From positions 744,001 through 808,000 of the forward strand of contig NZ_JACAPR010000010.1 in assembly GCF_013385635.1 (NCBI RefSeq): DNA of 64,000 bases, given 5' to 3'. Of this stretch, positions 8,145 to 17,691 are shown in pieces. The notes under the pieces were generated by a model. It made no database searches and had not been told where the DNA came from. It was given only the letters and a program-made list of their open reading frames with translations. This DNA is from Pseudomonas gingeri (GTDB lineage Bacteria > Pseudomonadota > Gammaproteobacteria > Pseudomonadales > Pseudomonadaceae). Numbering within the stretch: position 1 is the stretch's first letter; each line of letters begins with the position of its first letter. The translations under genes were made by a program, and so were the position numbers.

Positions 8145-9329
8145 ATGATCGCCCATCCCAAACGACTTTCCGTCGTGTTGAGTGCGCTCTTAGTGGCCGG
8201 CACTGCCGGGATCGCCGTGAAGTATGGCGGTCATTTTTCCCCGGTCAGCACGGCGCAGGCGGCCGAGGTTGCCCGGGTGCCCAAGACCGAAGTAGACGTC
8301 GCCACCGTGGTCTTCAAGTCCGTCAGCGAGTGGCAGTCGTATTCCGGCCGCCTCGAAGCCGTGGGCAAGGTGGACATCCGCCCATTGGTTTCCGGGACCC
8401 TGGTGGCCGTGCATTTCAAGGATGGTGCGCTGGTCCGCAAGGGTGATCCATTGTTCACCATCGACCCGCGCTCCTACCTGGCCGAAGTGGACCGCGCCGC
8501 GGGACAGTTGGCGGCTGCCGAGTCCCGTGCGCTCTACACGGCCACCGATGCCGGCCGCGCGGCGCGACTGATCGATCAGAACGCCATTTCCAAGCGTGAT
8601 TTCGATGAGAAGCAGAATGCCTCGCGCGAAGCCAGCGCCAACGTCAAGGTGGCAAAAGCGGCGCTGGATGCGGCCAGGGTCAATCTGTCCTACACCGAAA
8701 TCACCGCGCCCATTTCCGGCCGTGTGTCTCGCGCCGAGCTGACCGTCGGCAACGTGGTCTCGACCGGTGCCGCGGCGCCGGTATTGACCAGCCTGGTCTC
8801 GGTGTCGCCCATCTATGCCTCGTTCGATGTCGATGAACAAACCTACCTGCGCTACCTGAACCAGTCTTCGGCCCAGCCCGCTCCGGTGTCCCTTGGCCTG
8901 GCCAATGAAGACAGTTTTTCGCGCATGGGCGTCGTCGACTCCATCGACAACCAGTTGGACACCCAGTCCGGAACCATCCGTGTGCGCGCCCGTTTCGACA
9001 ACGCCACCGGCGCGCTGCTGCCAGGCCTGTATGCACGCCTCAAGGTCGGCGGCGGCCAGCCATCGGATGTGGTGCTGGTGGACGATTCAGCGATCGGCAC
9101 CGACCAGGCGAAGAAGTTCGTCCTGCTGGTGGGCGAGGGCGACAAGGTCGAGTACCGCGAAGTCACCCTGGGCAACCTGCATGAAGGCTTGCGCATCATC
9201 ACCTCCGGCCTGAAAGCCGGTGATCGGGTGATCGTCAGCGGTGTGCAGCGTGTGCGTCCGAACGACAGTGTCCACGCCACCAGCGTTGACATGGCGAACA
9301 TCAGCCGTGCTGCGAAGCCTGCGGCTTAA
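8145..9329 (+). CDS. mexE: RND efflux periplasmic adaptor (MexE-like)
   Basis: This 394-residue membrane-fusion protein has an N-terminal signal/anchor, a lipoyl half-motif (SGRLEAVGKVDIRPLVSGTL), an alpha-hairpin (about residues 110-185), the second lipoyl half (YTEITAPISGRVSRAELTVG), and a beta-barrel region with LPGLYARLKVG. It links the inner-membrane pump to the outer-membrane channel. The mexF-like gene follows 15 bases downstream. A ribosome binding site (AGGAG) precedes the ATG. No mexT-like regulator is next to it; the LysR genes of this window are far away. The 194-base gap upstream shows no gene and no clear operator. Orthology to MexE is based on gene order and motifs. Confidence 0.88.
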   Translation: MIAHPKRLSVVLSALLVAGTAGIAVKYGGHFSPVSTAQAAEVARVPKTEVDVATVVFKSVSEWQSYSGRLEAVGKVDIRPLVSGTLVAVHFKDGALVRKGDPLFTIDPRSYLAEVDRAAGQLAAAESRALYTATDAGRAARLIDQNAISKRDFDEKQNASREASANVKVAKAALDAARVNLSYTEITAPISGRVSRAELTVGNVVSTGAAAPVLTSLVSVSPIYASFDVDEQTYLRYLNQSSAQPAPVSLGLANEDSFSRMGVVDSIDNQLDTQSGTIRVRARFDNATGALLPGLYARLKVGGGQPSDVVLVDDSAIGTDQAKKFVLLVGEGDKVEYREVTLGNLHEGLRIITSGLKAGDRVIVSGVQRVRPNDSVHATSVDMANISRAAKPAA

Positions 9330-9344
9330 CGCGAGAACATCATC

Positions 9345-12300
9345 ATGAATATCTCCAAGTTCTTTATCGACCGGCCGATCTTCGCCGGCGTGCTGTCGGT
9401 GCTGGTGGTCCTGGCGGGGCTGATTGCCCTGACCAAACTGCCCACCGCCGAATACCCGGAAGTGGTGCCGCCCTCGGTGGTGGTGCGCGCCGAGTACCCG
9501 GGCGCCAACCCCAAGGTCATCGCCGAAACCGTGGCGTCGCCGATTGAAGAGCAGATCAACGGCGTCGAAGACATGCTCTACATGCAATCGCTGGCCAACA
9601 GCGACGGCAAGTTGACCACCACCGTGACCTTCAAGCTCGGCACCGACCCGGACAAGGCCCAGCAGTTCGTGCAGAACCGCGTGGCCCAGGCCTTGCCGCG
9701 CCTGCCGCCGGATGTGCAGCGCCTGGGCGTGACCACGATCAAGTCGTCGCCGACCCTGACCATGGGCGTGAGCATCACTTCGCCCAACCAGCGCTACGAC
9801 CTGACCTACCTGCGCAACTACGCCCTGATCAACGTCAAGGACCGCCTGGCGCGGATTCCCGGCGTGGGTGAAGTGGTGATGTGGGGCGCCGGTGACTACT
9901 CGATGCGCATCTGGCTCGATCCGCAGAAAGTGGCGCGCCTGAACCTGACCGCCACCGATGTGGTCAACGCCATCCGCGAGCAGAACGTGCAAGTCGCGGC
10001 CGGTATCGTCGGTGGTGCGCCGATGCTGACCAACGTGCCGATGCAACTGAGCGTCAACGCCCAGGGCCGTTTGAAGACCGAGCAGGAATTCCGCGACATC
10101 ATCCTCAAGGCCGCTGGCGGGGCGGTGACTCACCTGTCCGACGTCGCGCGGGTCGAGATGGCGGCTTCCGAGTACACCCTGCGGGCCATGCTGGACAACA
10201 AGCCGGCCGTGCAGATGATCATCTTCCAGCAGCCCAATGCCAACTCGCTGCAGATTTCCGATGACGTGCGCAAGGTCATGCAGGAGATCAAGCAGGACAT
10301 GCCGGACGGTGTCGACTACGGCATCAAGTACGATCCGACCCAGTTCGTCCGTGACAGCATTCACGCGGTGATCCAGACCCTGCTCGAAGCCATCGCCCTG
10401 GTGGTACTGGTGGTCATCGTGTTCCTGCAGACCTGGCGCGCCTCGCTGATTCCCTTGCTGGCGGTGCCGGTGTCGATCATCGGCACCTTTGCCCTGTTGC
10501 TGGGCTTTGGTTACACCATCAACGCCCTGTCGCTGTTCGGCATGGTCCTGGCCATCGGCATAGTGGTGGACGATGCCATCGTCGTGGTGGAGAACGTCGA
10601 GCGCAACATTGCCGACGGTCTCTCGCCACGGGAGGCGACCTATAAAGCCATGCAGGAAGTCAGTGGGCCGATCATTGCCATCGCCTTGACGCTGGTGGCA
10701 GTGTTCGTGCCGCTGGCGTTCATGTCGGGCCTGACCGGGCAGTTCTACCAGCAGTTCGCGATGACCATCGCCATCTCGACGGTGATCTCGGCGTTCAACT
10801 CGCTGACCCTGTCGCCCGCACTCTCGGCCATCCTGCTCAAGGGGCATGACGAGCCGAAAGACCGCCTGACACGAATCATGGACGCTCTGTTCGGGCGTTT
10901 CTTCAACGCGTTCAACCGGGTCTTCAACCGGGGTTCGCAACGCTATGGCCATGGCGTGGGCCTCGTGGTCAACCGCAAGCTGGCGATGCTGGTGATCTAC
11001 GCCATCCTGCTGGGCGGCGCGGTCTGGATGGGCAAGATCGTGCCCGGTGGTTTCGTACCGGCGCAGGACAAGGACTATGTGGTCGCCATTGCACAACTGC
11101 CCAGCGGCGCCACCCTGGACCGCACCGAGCAAGTCGTACGGGAAATGGGCGACATTGCCCTGGCCATTCCCGGGGTCAAGAACCTGCCGCAGTTCCCGGG
11201 GTTGTCGGTCAGCCTGGCCAATTCGCCCAGCAGCGCGCTGGTATTCCCGGTGCTCGAACCATCCAAGTACCGTTCCAAGGCTGAATCCGCCGCGGCCATC
11301 GTGGCGCAGTTGAATGCCCGGTATGCCGGGATCAAGGGCGCCGCCATCGCGGTATTCCCACCACCGCCGGTGGCCGGCCTGGGCACCGTCGGCGGCTTCA
11401 AGCTGCAGATCGAAGACCGTGGCGCCCTGGGTTACGAGGCATTGAACAAGGCGACCCAGGATTTCCTGGCCGCCGCAGCCAAGGCGCCGGAACTGGGCCC
11501 GGCGTTCTCCACGTTCCAGATCAACATGCCGCAACTCAACGTCGACCTGGATCGGGTCAAGGCCAAGCAGTTGGGTGTGTCGGTGACCGATGTGTTCGAC
11601 ACCCTGCAGATCTACCTGGGCTCGATGTACGTGAACGACTTCAACGCCTTTGGTCGTGTGTATCAAGTGCGAGCTCAGGCTGATGCACCGTTCCGGGCCA
11701 CTGCTGACAACATCGGCCTGCTGAAAACCCGTAACGACAAAGGCGAGATGGTGCCGTTGTCGTCGCTGATCAAGGTCAGTACCACCTACGGTCCGGAAAT
11801 GGTCGTGCGCTACAACGGCTACACCGCAGCCGATATCAACGGCGGGCCAGCACCGGGCTATTCATCCGGTCAGGCGCAAGCGGCGGTTGATCGTATTGCG
11901 AAGGAAGTGTTCCCACGCGGTATCAGGTACGAGTGGACTGACCTGACCTACCAACAGGAATTGGCGGGTAACGCGGCGCTATGGGTATTCCCGATCAGCG
12001 TGTTGCTGGTGTTCCTGGTACTGGCGGCGCTGTATGAAAGCCTGACCCTGCCACTGGCGATCATTCTGATCGTGCCGATGAGCATCCTATCCGCACTGGT
12101 CGGCGTCTGGCTGACCAATGGCGACAACAACATCTTCACCCAGATTGGCTTGATGGTACTGGTGGGGCTGTCGGCGAAGAACGCCATCCTGATTGTCGAG
12201 TTTGCCCGTGAGCTGGAAATGCAAGGTCGCACCATTGTGCAAGCAGCGGTGGAAGCCAGTCGCCTGCGTCTGCGCCCGATCCTGATGACCTCCATCGCTT

Positions 12301-12584
12301 TCATCATGGGCGTGGTGCCCCTCGTGTTCTCCACCGGCGCGGGTTCGGAAATGCGTCAGGCCATGGGCGTCGCGGTGTTCTTCGGCATGCTCGGCGTGAC
12401 CTTGTTCGGCCTGCTGCTGACACCGGTGTTTTACGTGCTGCTGCGCAAGCTGTCGGGTGTCGAGCACCTGGTGGACAAGCATGGCAAGCACCCGCACCTG
12501 GGCGCTGATCTCGCCGGCCATGAGCATTCGGATCAGATTATCCCTCCCACCCGGTCTTCGGTTCACGCGCCTGAAATCGCGTAA
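9345..12584 (+). CDS. mexF: RND multidrug efflux transporter (MexF-like, HAE1)
   Basis: This 1079-residue inner-membrane pump begins MNISKFFIDRPIFAGVLSVL and has the RND layout of twelve membrane helices with two large periplasmic loops. The proton-relay aspartates are present at about residues 409-410 (GIVVDDAIVVVENVER). Other signs are FQQPNANSLQISDDVRK in the porter region and GLSAKNAILIVEFARE in the C-terminal half. It exports drugs such as chloramphenicol and quinolones in the MexEF-OprN system, and in Pseudomonas also quorum-signal precursors. A long open frame on the opposite strand is only its shadow. Confidence 0.93.
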   Translation: MNISKFFIDRPIFAGVLSVLVVLAGLIALTKLPTAEYPEVVPPSVVVRAEYPGANPKVIAETVASPIEEQINGVEDMLYMQSLANSDGKLTTTVTFKLGTDPDKAQQFVQNRVAQALPRLPPDVQRLGVTTIKSSPTLTMGVSITSPNQRYDLTYLRNYALINVKDRLARIPGVGEVVMWGAGDYSMRIWLDPQKVARLNLTATDVVNAIREQNVQVAAGIVGGAPMLTNVPMQLSVNAQGRLKTEQEFRDIILKAAGGAVTHLSDVARVEMAASEYTLRAMLDNKPAVQMIIFQQPNANSLQISDDVRKVMQEIKQDMPDGVDYGIKYDPTQFVRDSIHAVIQTLLEAIALVVLVVIVFLQTWRASLIPLLAVPVSIIGTFALLLGFGYTINALSLFGMVLAIGIVVDDAIVVVENVERNIADGLSPREATYKAMQEVSGPIIAIALTLVAVFVPLAFMSGLTGQFYQQFAMTIAISTVISAFNSLTLSPALSAILLKGHDEPKDRLTRIMDALFGRFFNAFNRVFNRGSQRYGHGVGLVVNRKLAMLVIYAILLGGAVWMGKIVPGGFVPAQDKDYVVAIAQLPSGATLDRTEQVVREMGDIALAIPGVKNLPQFPGLSVSLANSPSSALVFPVLEPSKYRSKAESAAAIVAQLNARYAGIKGAAIAVFPPPPVAGLGTVGGFKLQIEDRGALGYEALNKATQDFLAAAAKAPELGPAFSTFQINMPQLNVDLDRVKAKQLGVSVTDVFDTLQIYLGSMYVNDFNAFGRVYQVRAQADAPFRATADNIGLLKTRNDKGEMVPLSSLIKVSTTYGPEMVVRYNGYTAADINGGPAPGYSSGQAQAAVDRIAKEVFPRGIRYEWTDLTYQQELAGNAALWVFPISVLLVFLVLAALYESLTLPLAIILIVPMSILSALVGVWLTNGDNNIFTQIGLMVLVGLSAKNAILIVEFARELEMQGRTIVQAAVEASRLRLRPILMTSIAFIMGVVPLVFSTGAGSEMRQAMGVAVFFGMLGVTLFGLLLTPVFYVLLRKLSGVEHLVDKHGKHPHLGADLAGHEHSDQIIPPTRSSVHAPEIA

Positions 12585-12603
12585 GAGCCGCAAGGAGAAC
12601 GAC

Positions 12604-14115
12604 ATGAAAGTATTTGCGCTGAATCGCGTGTTTTTCGGGACTGTGTGGCTGGCGACCCTGCTGGCGACGGCGGGTTGCTCGCTGGCTCCCACGTACCTCA
12701 AGCCGCAGGTGTCGATGCCGCCGGCGTACAAGGAGGAAAAGACCCCGCCGCTTTTAAAGCCCGCTGAAGCCGGAAGCTGGAAAGCCGCCGAGCCGGCGGA
12801 AGCCATTTCACGGGGCGAGTGGTGGCGGGTGTTCGACGACACCGCGCTCAACCAGCTCGAAAGCCAGGCCCTCGATGCCAACCAGAACCTGGCGGCGGCG
12901 GCGGCCCGCTTGAAGGAGGCGCGGGCGTTGAAGCAGTCGGCCCGTTCTGCGCTGTTCCCGACCCTGGACGCGGGTTTCGGCCCGACCCGGGAGAAGGTCT
13001 CGCCGGCCTCGCAGTTCCAGTCGGACAGTGGCCAGGGCGCCAGCCAGACGATGTGGCGCGCCCAGGCCGGGGTGTCTTACGAGGTTGACATGTTCGGCCG
13101 TGTCGCGTCGACAGTGGATGCCGCCGATGCGGACGCCCAGCGCAGCGAGGCCCTGTTCCATTCGGTGTTGCTGGCGCTGCAGGCGGACGTCGCGCAGAAC
13201 TATTTCGCATTGCGTGAACTGGACGCGCAAGCCGAGGTTTATCGCCGTGGGATCGAGTTGCGCGAGCAGGCCCTGAAGATGGTGCAACAGCGCTATGTGA
13301 CGGGTGATATCGCCGACCTGGATGTCGCCCGGGCCGAGTCCGAACTGGCGACGGCGCGTACCGATGGAATGACCGTGCAGCGCCTTCGCGCGGCCTCGGA
13401 GCACAGCCTCGCGGTACTCCTGGGCAAGACCCCGGCGGAGTTCTCCATGGCCGCCAACCCGCTGCAACCGGTGAACCTGCGGATTCCCGCCGGCCTGCCG
13501 TCGTCGCTGCTGGAACGACGTCCGGATATCGCCGCGGCCGAACGTGCCATGGCCGCGGCCAATGCCCGGATCGGCGTGGCGAAAGCGGCGTTCTTTCCGT
13601 CGCTGACCCTGACCGGTTCGGCGGGGTTCGAGTCGGGTTCGCTGAGCAACCTGTTCAAGTGGAGCAGCCGTACCTTCCTCCTCGGACCCTTGGCCGGGAC
13701 GGCGCTCAACCTGCCGATCTTCGATGGCGGCCTGCGCAAGGGCAATCTGGCCAATGCCCGCGCGGTCTACGAGGAGGACGTTGCCAACTACCGCCAACAG
13801 GTGCTGGTGGCGTTCCGCGAAGTGGAAGACAACCTCTCCGACCTGAGGGTGCTGGCAGACCAGACCTTGACCCAGGCGCAGGCGGTGGAAGCGTCCCGGC
13901 GCGCTGCCGGATTGGCCCGCGCCCGGTACACCGAAGGCGATGCCAGCTATTTCGCGGTGATCGATGCCGAGCGCGTGGCTTTGCAGTCACGCCGCGCGGC
14001 GGTGCAACTGGAAGGCGTCCAGGCGGCCGCGACGGTCAACCTGATTCGTGCCCTGGGCGGCGGTTGGGACGATGCCGCTGCGGCCCGTGCCGGCACGACG
14101 CTTTCGCAAAATTGA
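12604..14115 (+). CDS. oprN: Outer-membrane efflux lipoprotein (OprN-like, NodT family)
   Basis: This 503-residue TolC-type channel has a lipoprotein signal (lipobox LLATAGC). It has the two-fold outer-membrane-factor repeat, with LRIPAGLPSSLLERRPDIAAAE joining the halves and YEVDMFGRVAS, both common in the family. The chosen ATG follows AAGGAGAACGAC, a strong ribosome binding site; the longer frame upstream overlaps mexF and is rejected. It is third in the mexE-mexF-oprN order and should complete the tripartite pump. Confidence 0.92.
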   Translation: MKVFALNRVFFGTVWLATLLATAGCSLAPTYLKPQVSMPPAYKEEKTPPLLKPAEAGSWKAAEPAEAISRGEWWRVFDDTALNQLESQALDANQNLAAAAARLKEARALKQSARSALFPTLDAGFGPTREKVSPASQFQSDSGQGASQTMWRAQAGVSYEVDMFGRVASTVDAADADAQRSEALFHSVLLALQADVAQNYFALRELDAQAEVYRRGIELREQALKMVQQRYVTGDIADLDVARAESELATARTDGMTVQRLRAASEHSLAVLLGKTPAEFSMAANPLQPVNLRIPAGLPSSLLERRPDIAAAERAMAAANARIGVAKAAFFPSLTLTGSAGFESGSLSNLFKWSSRTFLLGPLAGTALNLPIFDGGLRKGNLANARAVYEEDVANYRQQVLVAFREVEDNLSDLRVLADQTLTQAQAVEASRRAAGLARARYTEGDASYFAVIDAERVALQSRRAAVQLEGVQAAATVNLIRALGGGWDDAAAARAGTTLSQN

Positions 14116-14181
14116 TTCCAGTGGGTAGCGCGATCTTCAAAAGCTGCCCACGCCACTTTCCATCCCACTAACGGTGAAATC

Positions 14182-15729
14182 ATGACCTCAATCGACCGCG
14201 ATACTCCGTCGAGGGACAAGCTGTTCATTCTTGCAGCCATCTGTCTTTCCGCCCTGGTATTGCCCCTGAGTTTTACCGGCGGGGCCGTTGCCACGCCCGC
14301 CATCGGTCGCGACCTGGGCGGCAGTCCGGTGGCGCTGACCTGGATCACCAACGCCTTCATGTTGTCTTTCGGCAGCTTGCTGATGGCGGCCGGCGCGCTG
14401 GCCGATGTCTACGGGCGCAAGCGCCTGTTCACCCTCGGCATGCTGTTGTTCACCGCCGCTTCCGTGGCGCAGAGCCTGGCACCTTCGGTGTTCTGGCTGG
14501 ATGTCCTGCGGGCCGTCCAGGGCGTTGCCGGTGCGGCGGCGCTGGCCAGCGGTTCGGCCGCCCTGGCGCAAGAGTTCGAGGGGCATGCGCGGACTCGTGC
14601 GTTCAGTATGCTCGGCACCACCTTCGGCATCGGCCTGGCGTTTGGTCCCCTGGTGGCCGGTGTACTGATCGAAGCGTTCAGTTGGCGGGCGATCTTTGTC
14701 TTCACGGCCGTGATCGGGGTGATCGCCATGGTCTTCGGCCTGCCGCGCATGCGCGAAACCCGCGACCCGGATGCCATGGGTCTGGACTGGCCAGGCACTG
14801 TCACCTTCAGCGCGGTGCTGGCCCTGTTCACCTTTGGCGTGATCCAGGCGCCTGACAGCGGCTGGGGTAGCCCGCTGGTGGTCGGCCTGCTGGCGGCGTC
14901 GGCGCTCTTGCTGGTGGCTTTCGTGATGATCGAAATGCGCGTCAAGCGGCCGATGCTGGACCTGACACTGTTGCGTTTCCCGCGCTTCGTCGGCGTGCAG
15001 ATGCTGCCCATCGGCACCTGCTACTGCTACATCGTCCTGGTGGTCATGTTGCCGTTGCGCTTTATCGGCGTCGAAGGATTGAGTGAAATTGACGCCGGCC
15101 TGCTGCTGTTGGCGCTGTCCGCGCCGATGCTGGTGGTGCCGATGCTGGCCGCTTCGCTGACCCGTTTTGTTTCGGCGGGGATCCTCTCGGGGGTGGGCTT
15201 TCTCATTGCTGCCGTAGGGTTGCACTGGCTGAGCCTGTACAACGTCGGCGAACCGAAATCCGGCCTGGTAGCCCCGATGCTGTTGATCGGAATCGGTGCC
15301 GGCCTGCCCTGGGGCCTGATGGATGGCCTGTCGGTCAGCGTCGTGCCGAAAGAGCGCGCCGGCATGGCCGCCGGGATCTTCAACACCGTACGAGTGGCGG
15401 GCGAGGGCATTGCCCTGGCCAGCGTGGCGGCGATGCTGGCGTCGCTGTTGCACAGCCACCTCTCCGACGCCTTGCAGGTGGTTGCCGGCAGTGCCGATGC
15501 TGTGCTGATTGCCGAAACCGCGCACCGTGTCACCACGGGCGACATGGCCCATGCGATCAACACAGTGCCGGGGCTGGCCAACGAGCGCCTGGTCGCCGGC
15601 TATGCGGCGGCGTTCCAGTATCTGCTGCACATCCTGACCCTGATCACCCTGGCCGCCGCTGCTGTGGTACTGGGTCTGTTGAGCAAGGATCGTGCGGTTG
15701 CCGATGAGGCGATCAGTGATACGGCCTGA
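14182..15729 (+). CDS. MFS drug exporter, 14-helix DHA2 type
   Basis: The 515-residue protein has about fourteen hydrophobic segments and MFS motifs: GALADVYGRKRLFTLG (motif A, near residue 75), LDVLRAVQGVAGAAALASGS and a motif C-like GIGLAFGPLVAGVL. It resembles EmrB/QacA-type H+-antiporters. It follows oprN by 66 bases on the same strand and may be read from the same transcript, though this spacing does not prove it. The substrate is unknown. No partner adaptor protein is next to it. Confidence 0.88.
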   Translation: MTSIDRDTPSRDKLFILAAICLSALVLPLSFTGGAVATPAIGRDLGGSPVALTWITNAFMLSFGSLLMAAGALADVYGRKRLFTLGMLLFTAASVAQSLAPSVFWLDVLRAVQGVAGAAALASGSAALAQEFEGHARTRAFSMLGTTFGIGLAFGPLVAGVLIEAFSWRAIFVFTAVIGVIAMVFGLPRMRETRDPDAMGLDWPGTVTFSAVLALFTFGVIQAPDSGWGSPLVVGLLAASALLLVAFVMIEMRVKRPMLDLTLLRFPRFVGVQMLPIGTCYCYIVLVVMLPLRFIGVEGLSEIDAGLLLLALSAPMLVVPMLAASLTRFVSAGILSGVGFLIAAVGLHWLSLYNVGEPKSGLVAPMLLIGIGAGLPWGLMDGLSVSVVPKERAGMAAGIFNTVRVAGEGIALASVAAMLASLLHSHLSDALQVVAGSADAVLIAETAHRVTTGDMAHAINTVPGLANERLVAGYAAAFQYLLHILTLITLAAAAVVLGLLSKDRAVADEAISDTA

Positions 15730-15856
15730 TTGTCTCCCGCTGATCTACAGAGCATCTCCTTTCTGATTGTTTATCCACAAAGTCCACAAGCACACACTTT
15801 ATCCATCGGGCCCGAGCCGGGAACGAATCACTCAATCAACCTCAGGTACAGCCATC

Positions 15857-16501
15857 ATGCACAAACTCTACATCGCCAATCAGACCTGTTCCCAGACCGT
15901 CCAGATCATTGCCAACGAACTGGGCCTGAGCCCCGAGTTGATCCACTACGATGTGTTCGGCAAGAGCACCTCCAACGGTGATGACTTCAATCAGGTCAAC
16001 CCACTGGGCTACGTACCGGTCCTGGTGCTCGACAATGGCCAGAACGATCAACTGTCTGAAACGGTGATTATCTCCTCCTACCTGGCCGACCAGTTTCCCG
16101 AGTCGCAGCTCACCCCGGCGAGTGGCACCCTGGAGCGCGCCAAGTTCGATCAGTTGCTGAACTTCCTGGCGACGGAAATCGCCCAGAAACATATCCCCCT
16201 GATGCGCAAACTGCTGACCGTGGACGGCGCCCAGTGGACCCGGGACAAGCTGGTCAGCGCCTACGGTGTGCTCGATGCCCGCCTGGCCGACGGCCGCGCC
16301 TACCTGACCGGCGACACCTTCACCGTGGCCGATGCCTATGTGTTCGGTACCTGGTGGCATGAGCGTTCCGGTGCGCCGATCACCCATCTGAAAAACCTGA
16401 TGGCCTACAAGGCGCGCATCGATGCCCGTGCCTCGGTACAGAAAGCCTTGAAGGATGAAGCCGAAATCGTTGCACTGCATGAAGAGCGCAAGTCGGCCTG
16501 A
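15857..16501 (+). CDS. Glutathione S-transferase family protein
   Basis: This 214-residue protein has a GST layout. There is an N-terminal thioredoxin fold, LYIANQTCSQTVQIIANELG, with a cis-proline region VNPLGYVPVLVLDNG and the gamma-glutamyl-binding LSETVIISSYLAD. A helical C-terminal domain follows, with the conserved GDTFTVADAYVFGTWW. It probably conjugates glutathione to electrophiles or has a related thiol role. The ATG at 15857 fits the family start; an upstream in-frame start adds an unrelated 30 residues. A strong terminator follows. Confidence 0.9.
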   Translation: MHKLYIANQTCSQTVQIIANELGLSPELIHYDVFGKSTSNGDDFNQVNPLGYVPVLVLDNGQNDQLSETVIISSYLADQFPESQLTPASGTLERAKFDQLLNFLATEIAQKHIPLMRKLLTVDGAQWTRDKLVSAYGVLDARLADGRAYLTGDTFTVADAYVFGTWWHERSGAPITHLKNLMAYKARIDARASVQKALKDEAEIVALHEERKSA

Positions 16502-16520
16502 GGTTGATGGCGCTGTCGAG

Positions 16521-16547
16521 AAAGGCCGCTTGTGCGGCCTTTTTTAT
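16521..16547 (+). terminator. Rho-independent terminator after the GST gene
   Basis: AAGGCCGC-TTGT-GCGGCCTT followed by a T-rich tail. It separates the GST gene from the convergent LysR gene. Confidence 0.88.
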
Positions 16548-16579
16548 TGGGCGGTTTTCTACCGAGGCGAAGAGGAGAG

Positions 16580-17476
16580 CTAACGCAGGCGGTCCGCCAG
16601 GTAGTTGAGCACCGCGCGGTTTTTCGCCGGCATCCGGTGGCCCAGGGGAATCAACGCATGGACGGGCGGGCCGGGTGAATCCGCTGCCGGCAGTACTCGC
16701 ACAAGCCTGCCGCAATCCACGTAGGGCTGGGCCACCTTGTCGTAGAGCTGCGCGATACCGAGTCCGACAACGGCGGAGTCAATCACGCCCTGGCCATCGG
16801 AAACCACCAGTACCGGGGTGGGCATGAACTCTCTGACATGACCGTTTTCGCTAATCGACCAGGGCCGCAGTCGACCGGTGAAGCCGCGAAAGATCACCGC
16901 GTCATGATTGACCAGGTCGGCGATGGACTCTATCGGTGTGTGGCGCGCCAGGTAGTCGGGGGCGGCGTAGAGACTGAGGGTGATATTGCACAACTTGCGC
17001 ACGGTCATTTCGCTGTCCTGCGGCAACTCGCCGGCCCTGACGACGATATCCCAGCCTTCGCCGACGGCATCGGACATGCGGTCGGTCATGGACAATTCCA
17101 GGGTCACCTGCGGATAGCGTTGACGCAGTTCGGAGATGGTCGGCAGGAACAACTGGCGAAAACCCGATGGAATGTCCAGCCGTACCCGACCGATGGGCTC
17201 TTCCTTGCGGGCCGCCAGCGCCTGTGCGGCATCGCGCAGTCCGTCGAGGGCGGCGATGGCGGCGGCCAGGTAGGTTTCACCGTCCTCGGTCAGGCGTACG
17301 GCGCGGGTGGTGCGCTGGAACAGCTTGGTACCGAGCCGGGCCTCCAGGCGCTGGACGGCCTTGCCGACATTGGATTTGCTGGTCGAAAGGTTTTCCGCCG
17401 CTCGGGTGAAACTGCCGGTCTGGGCGACGCCGACAAAGGCGGCGATATCCGGAAATGAAGCATCGATGCGTTCCAT
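16580..17476 (-). CDS. LysR-family transcriptional regulator
   Basis: This is a full-length LysR protein of 298 residues. The helix-turn-helix is at about residues 10-65 (FVGVAQTGSFTRAAENLSTS, then LEARLGTKLFQRTTRAVRLT), followed by a CrgA-like effector domain (IGRVRLDIPSGFRQLFLP; FMPTPVLVVSDGQGVIDSAV). This subgroup often controls nearby stress or oxidoreductase genes, here perhaps the GST, SDR, DsbA and tautomerase genes around it. It is read leftwards and lies downstream of the SDR gene, from which a terminator separates it. Confidence 0.93.
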   Translation of the reverse strand: MERIDASFPDIAAFVGVAQTGSFTRAAENLSTSKSNVGKAVQRLEARLGTKLFQRTTRAVRLTEDGETYLAAAIAALDGLRDAAQALAARKEEPIGRVRLDIPSGFRQLFLPTISELRQRYPQVTLELSMTDRMSDAVGEGWDIVVRAGELPQDSEMTVRKLCNITLSLYAAPDYLARHTPIESIADLVNHDAVIFRGFTGRLRPWSISENGHVREFMPTPVLVVSDGQGVIDSAVVGLGIAQLYDKVAQPYVDCGRLVRVLPAADSPGPPVHALIPLGHRMPAKNRAVLNYLADRLR

Positions 17477-17638
17477 TACTGTCTCTCGCTGGGCACCTGG
17501 GCATTTCGAACTGGATTATTGCAGGAATACCTGAGGTTGCACGGGGGCGCCAGTATAGACACGGGCATTTATCCGATTGGCGTCTTTTGGGCGACACACT
17601 GTCTCTCGGCGGGAGGCCACGGGTTGACCCTCGCTTAA

Positions 17639-17674
17639 TGAAAAACGCCCCGGACTTCAAGGGCCGGGGCGTTT
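17639..17674 (-). terminator. Rho-independent terminator after the SDR gene
   Basis: A perfect 10-bp stem (AACGCCCCGG / CCGGGGCGTT) with the T-run on the minus strand closes the leftward tautomerase-DsbA-SDR unit. The remaining spacer (17477-17638) should hold the LysR promoter; nothing else is seen there. Confidence 0.9.
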
Positions 17675-17691
17675 GCATGCAACCGAAGGAC

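Noticed and set aside
9087..11666. An 859-codon open frame on the minus strand opposite mexE/mexF
   Set aside because: It is antisense to well-supported RND genes, and its product is His/Gln/Arg-rich without any family motif, as expected from a GC-rich shadow frame.
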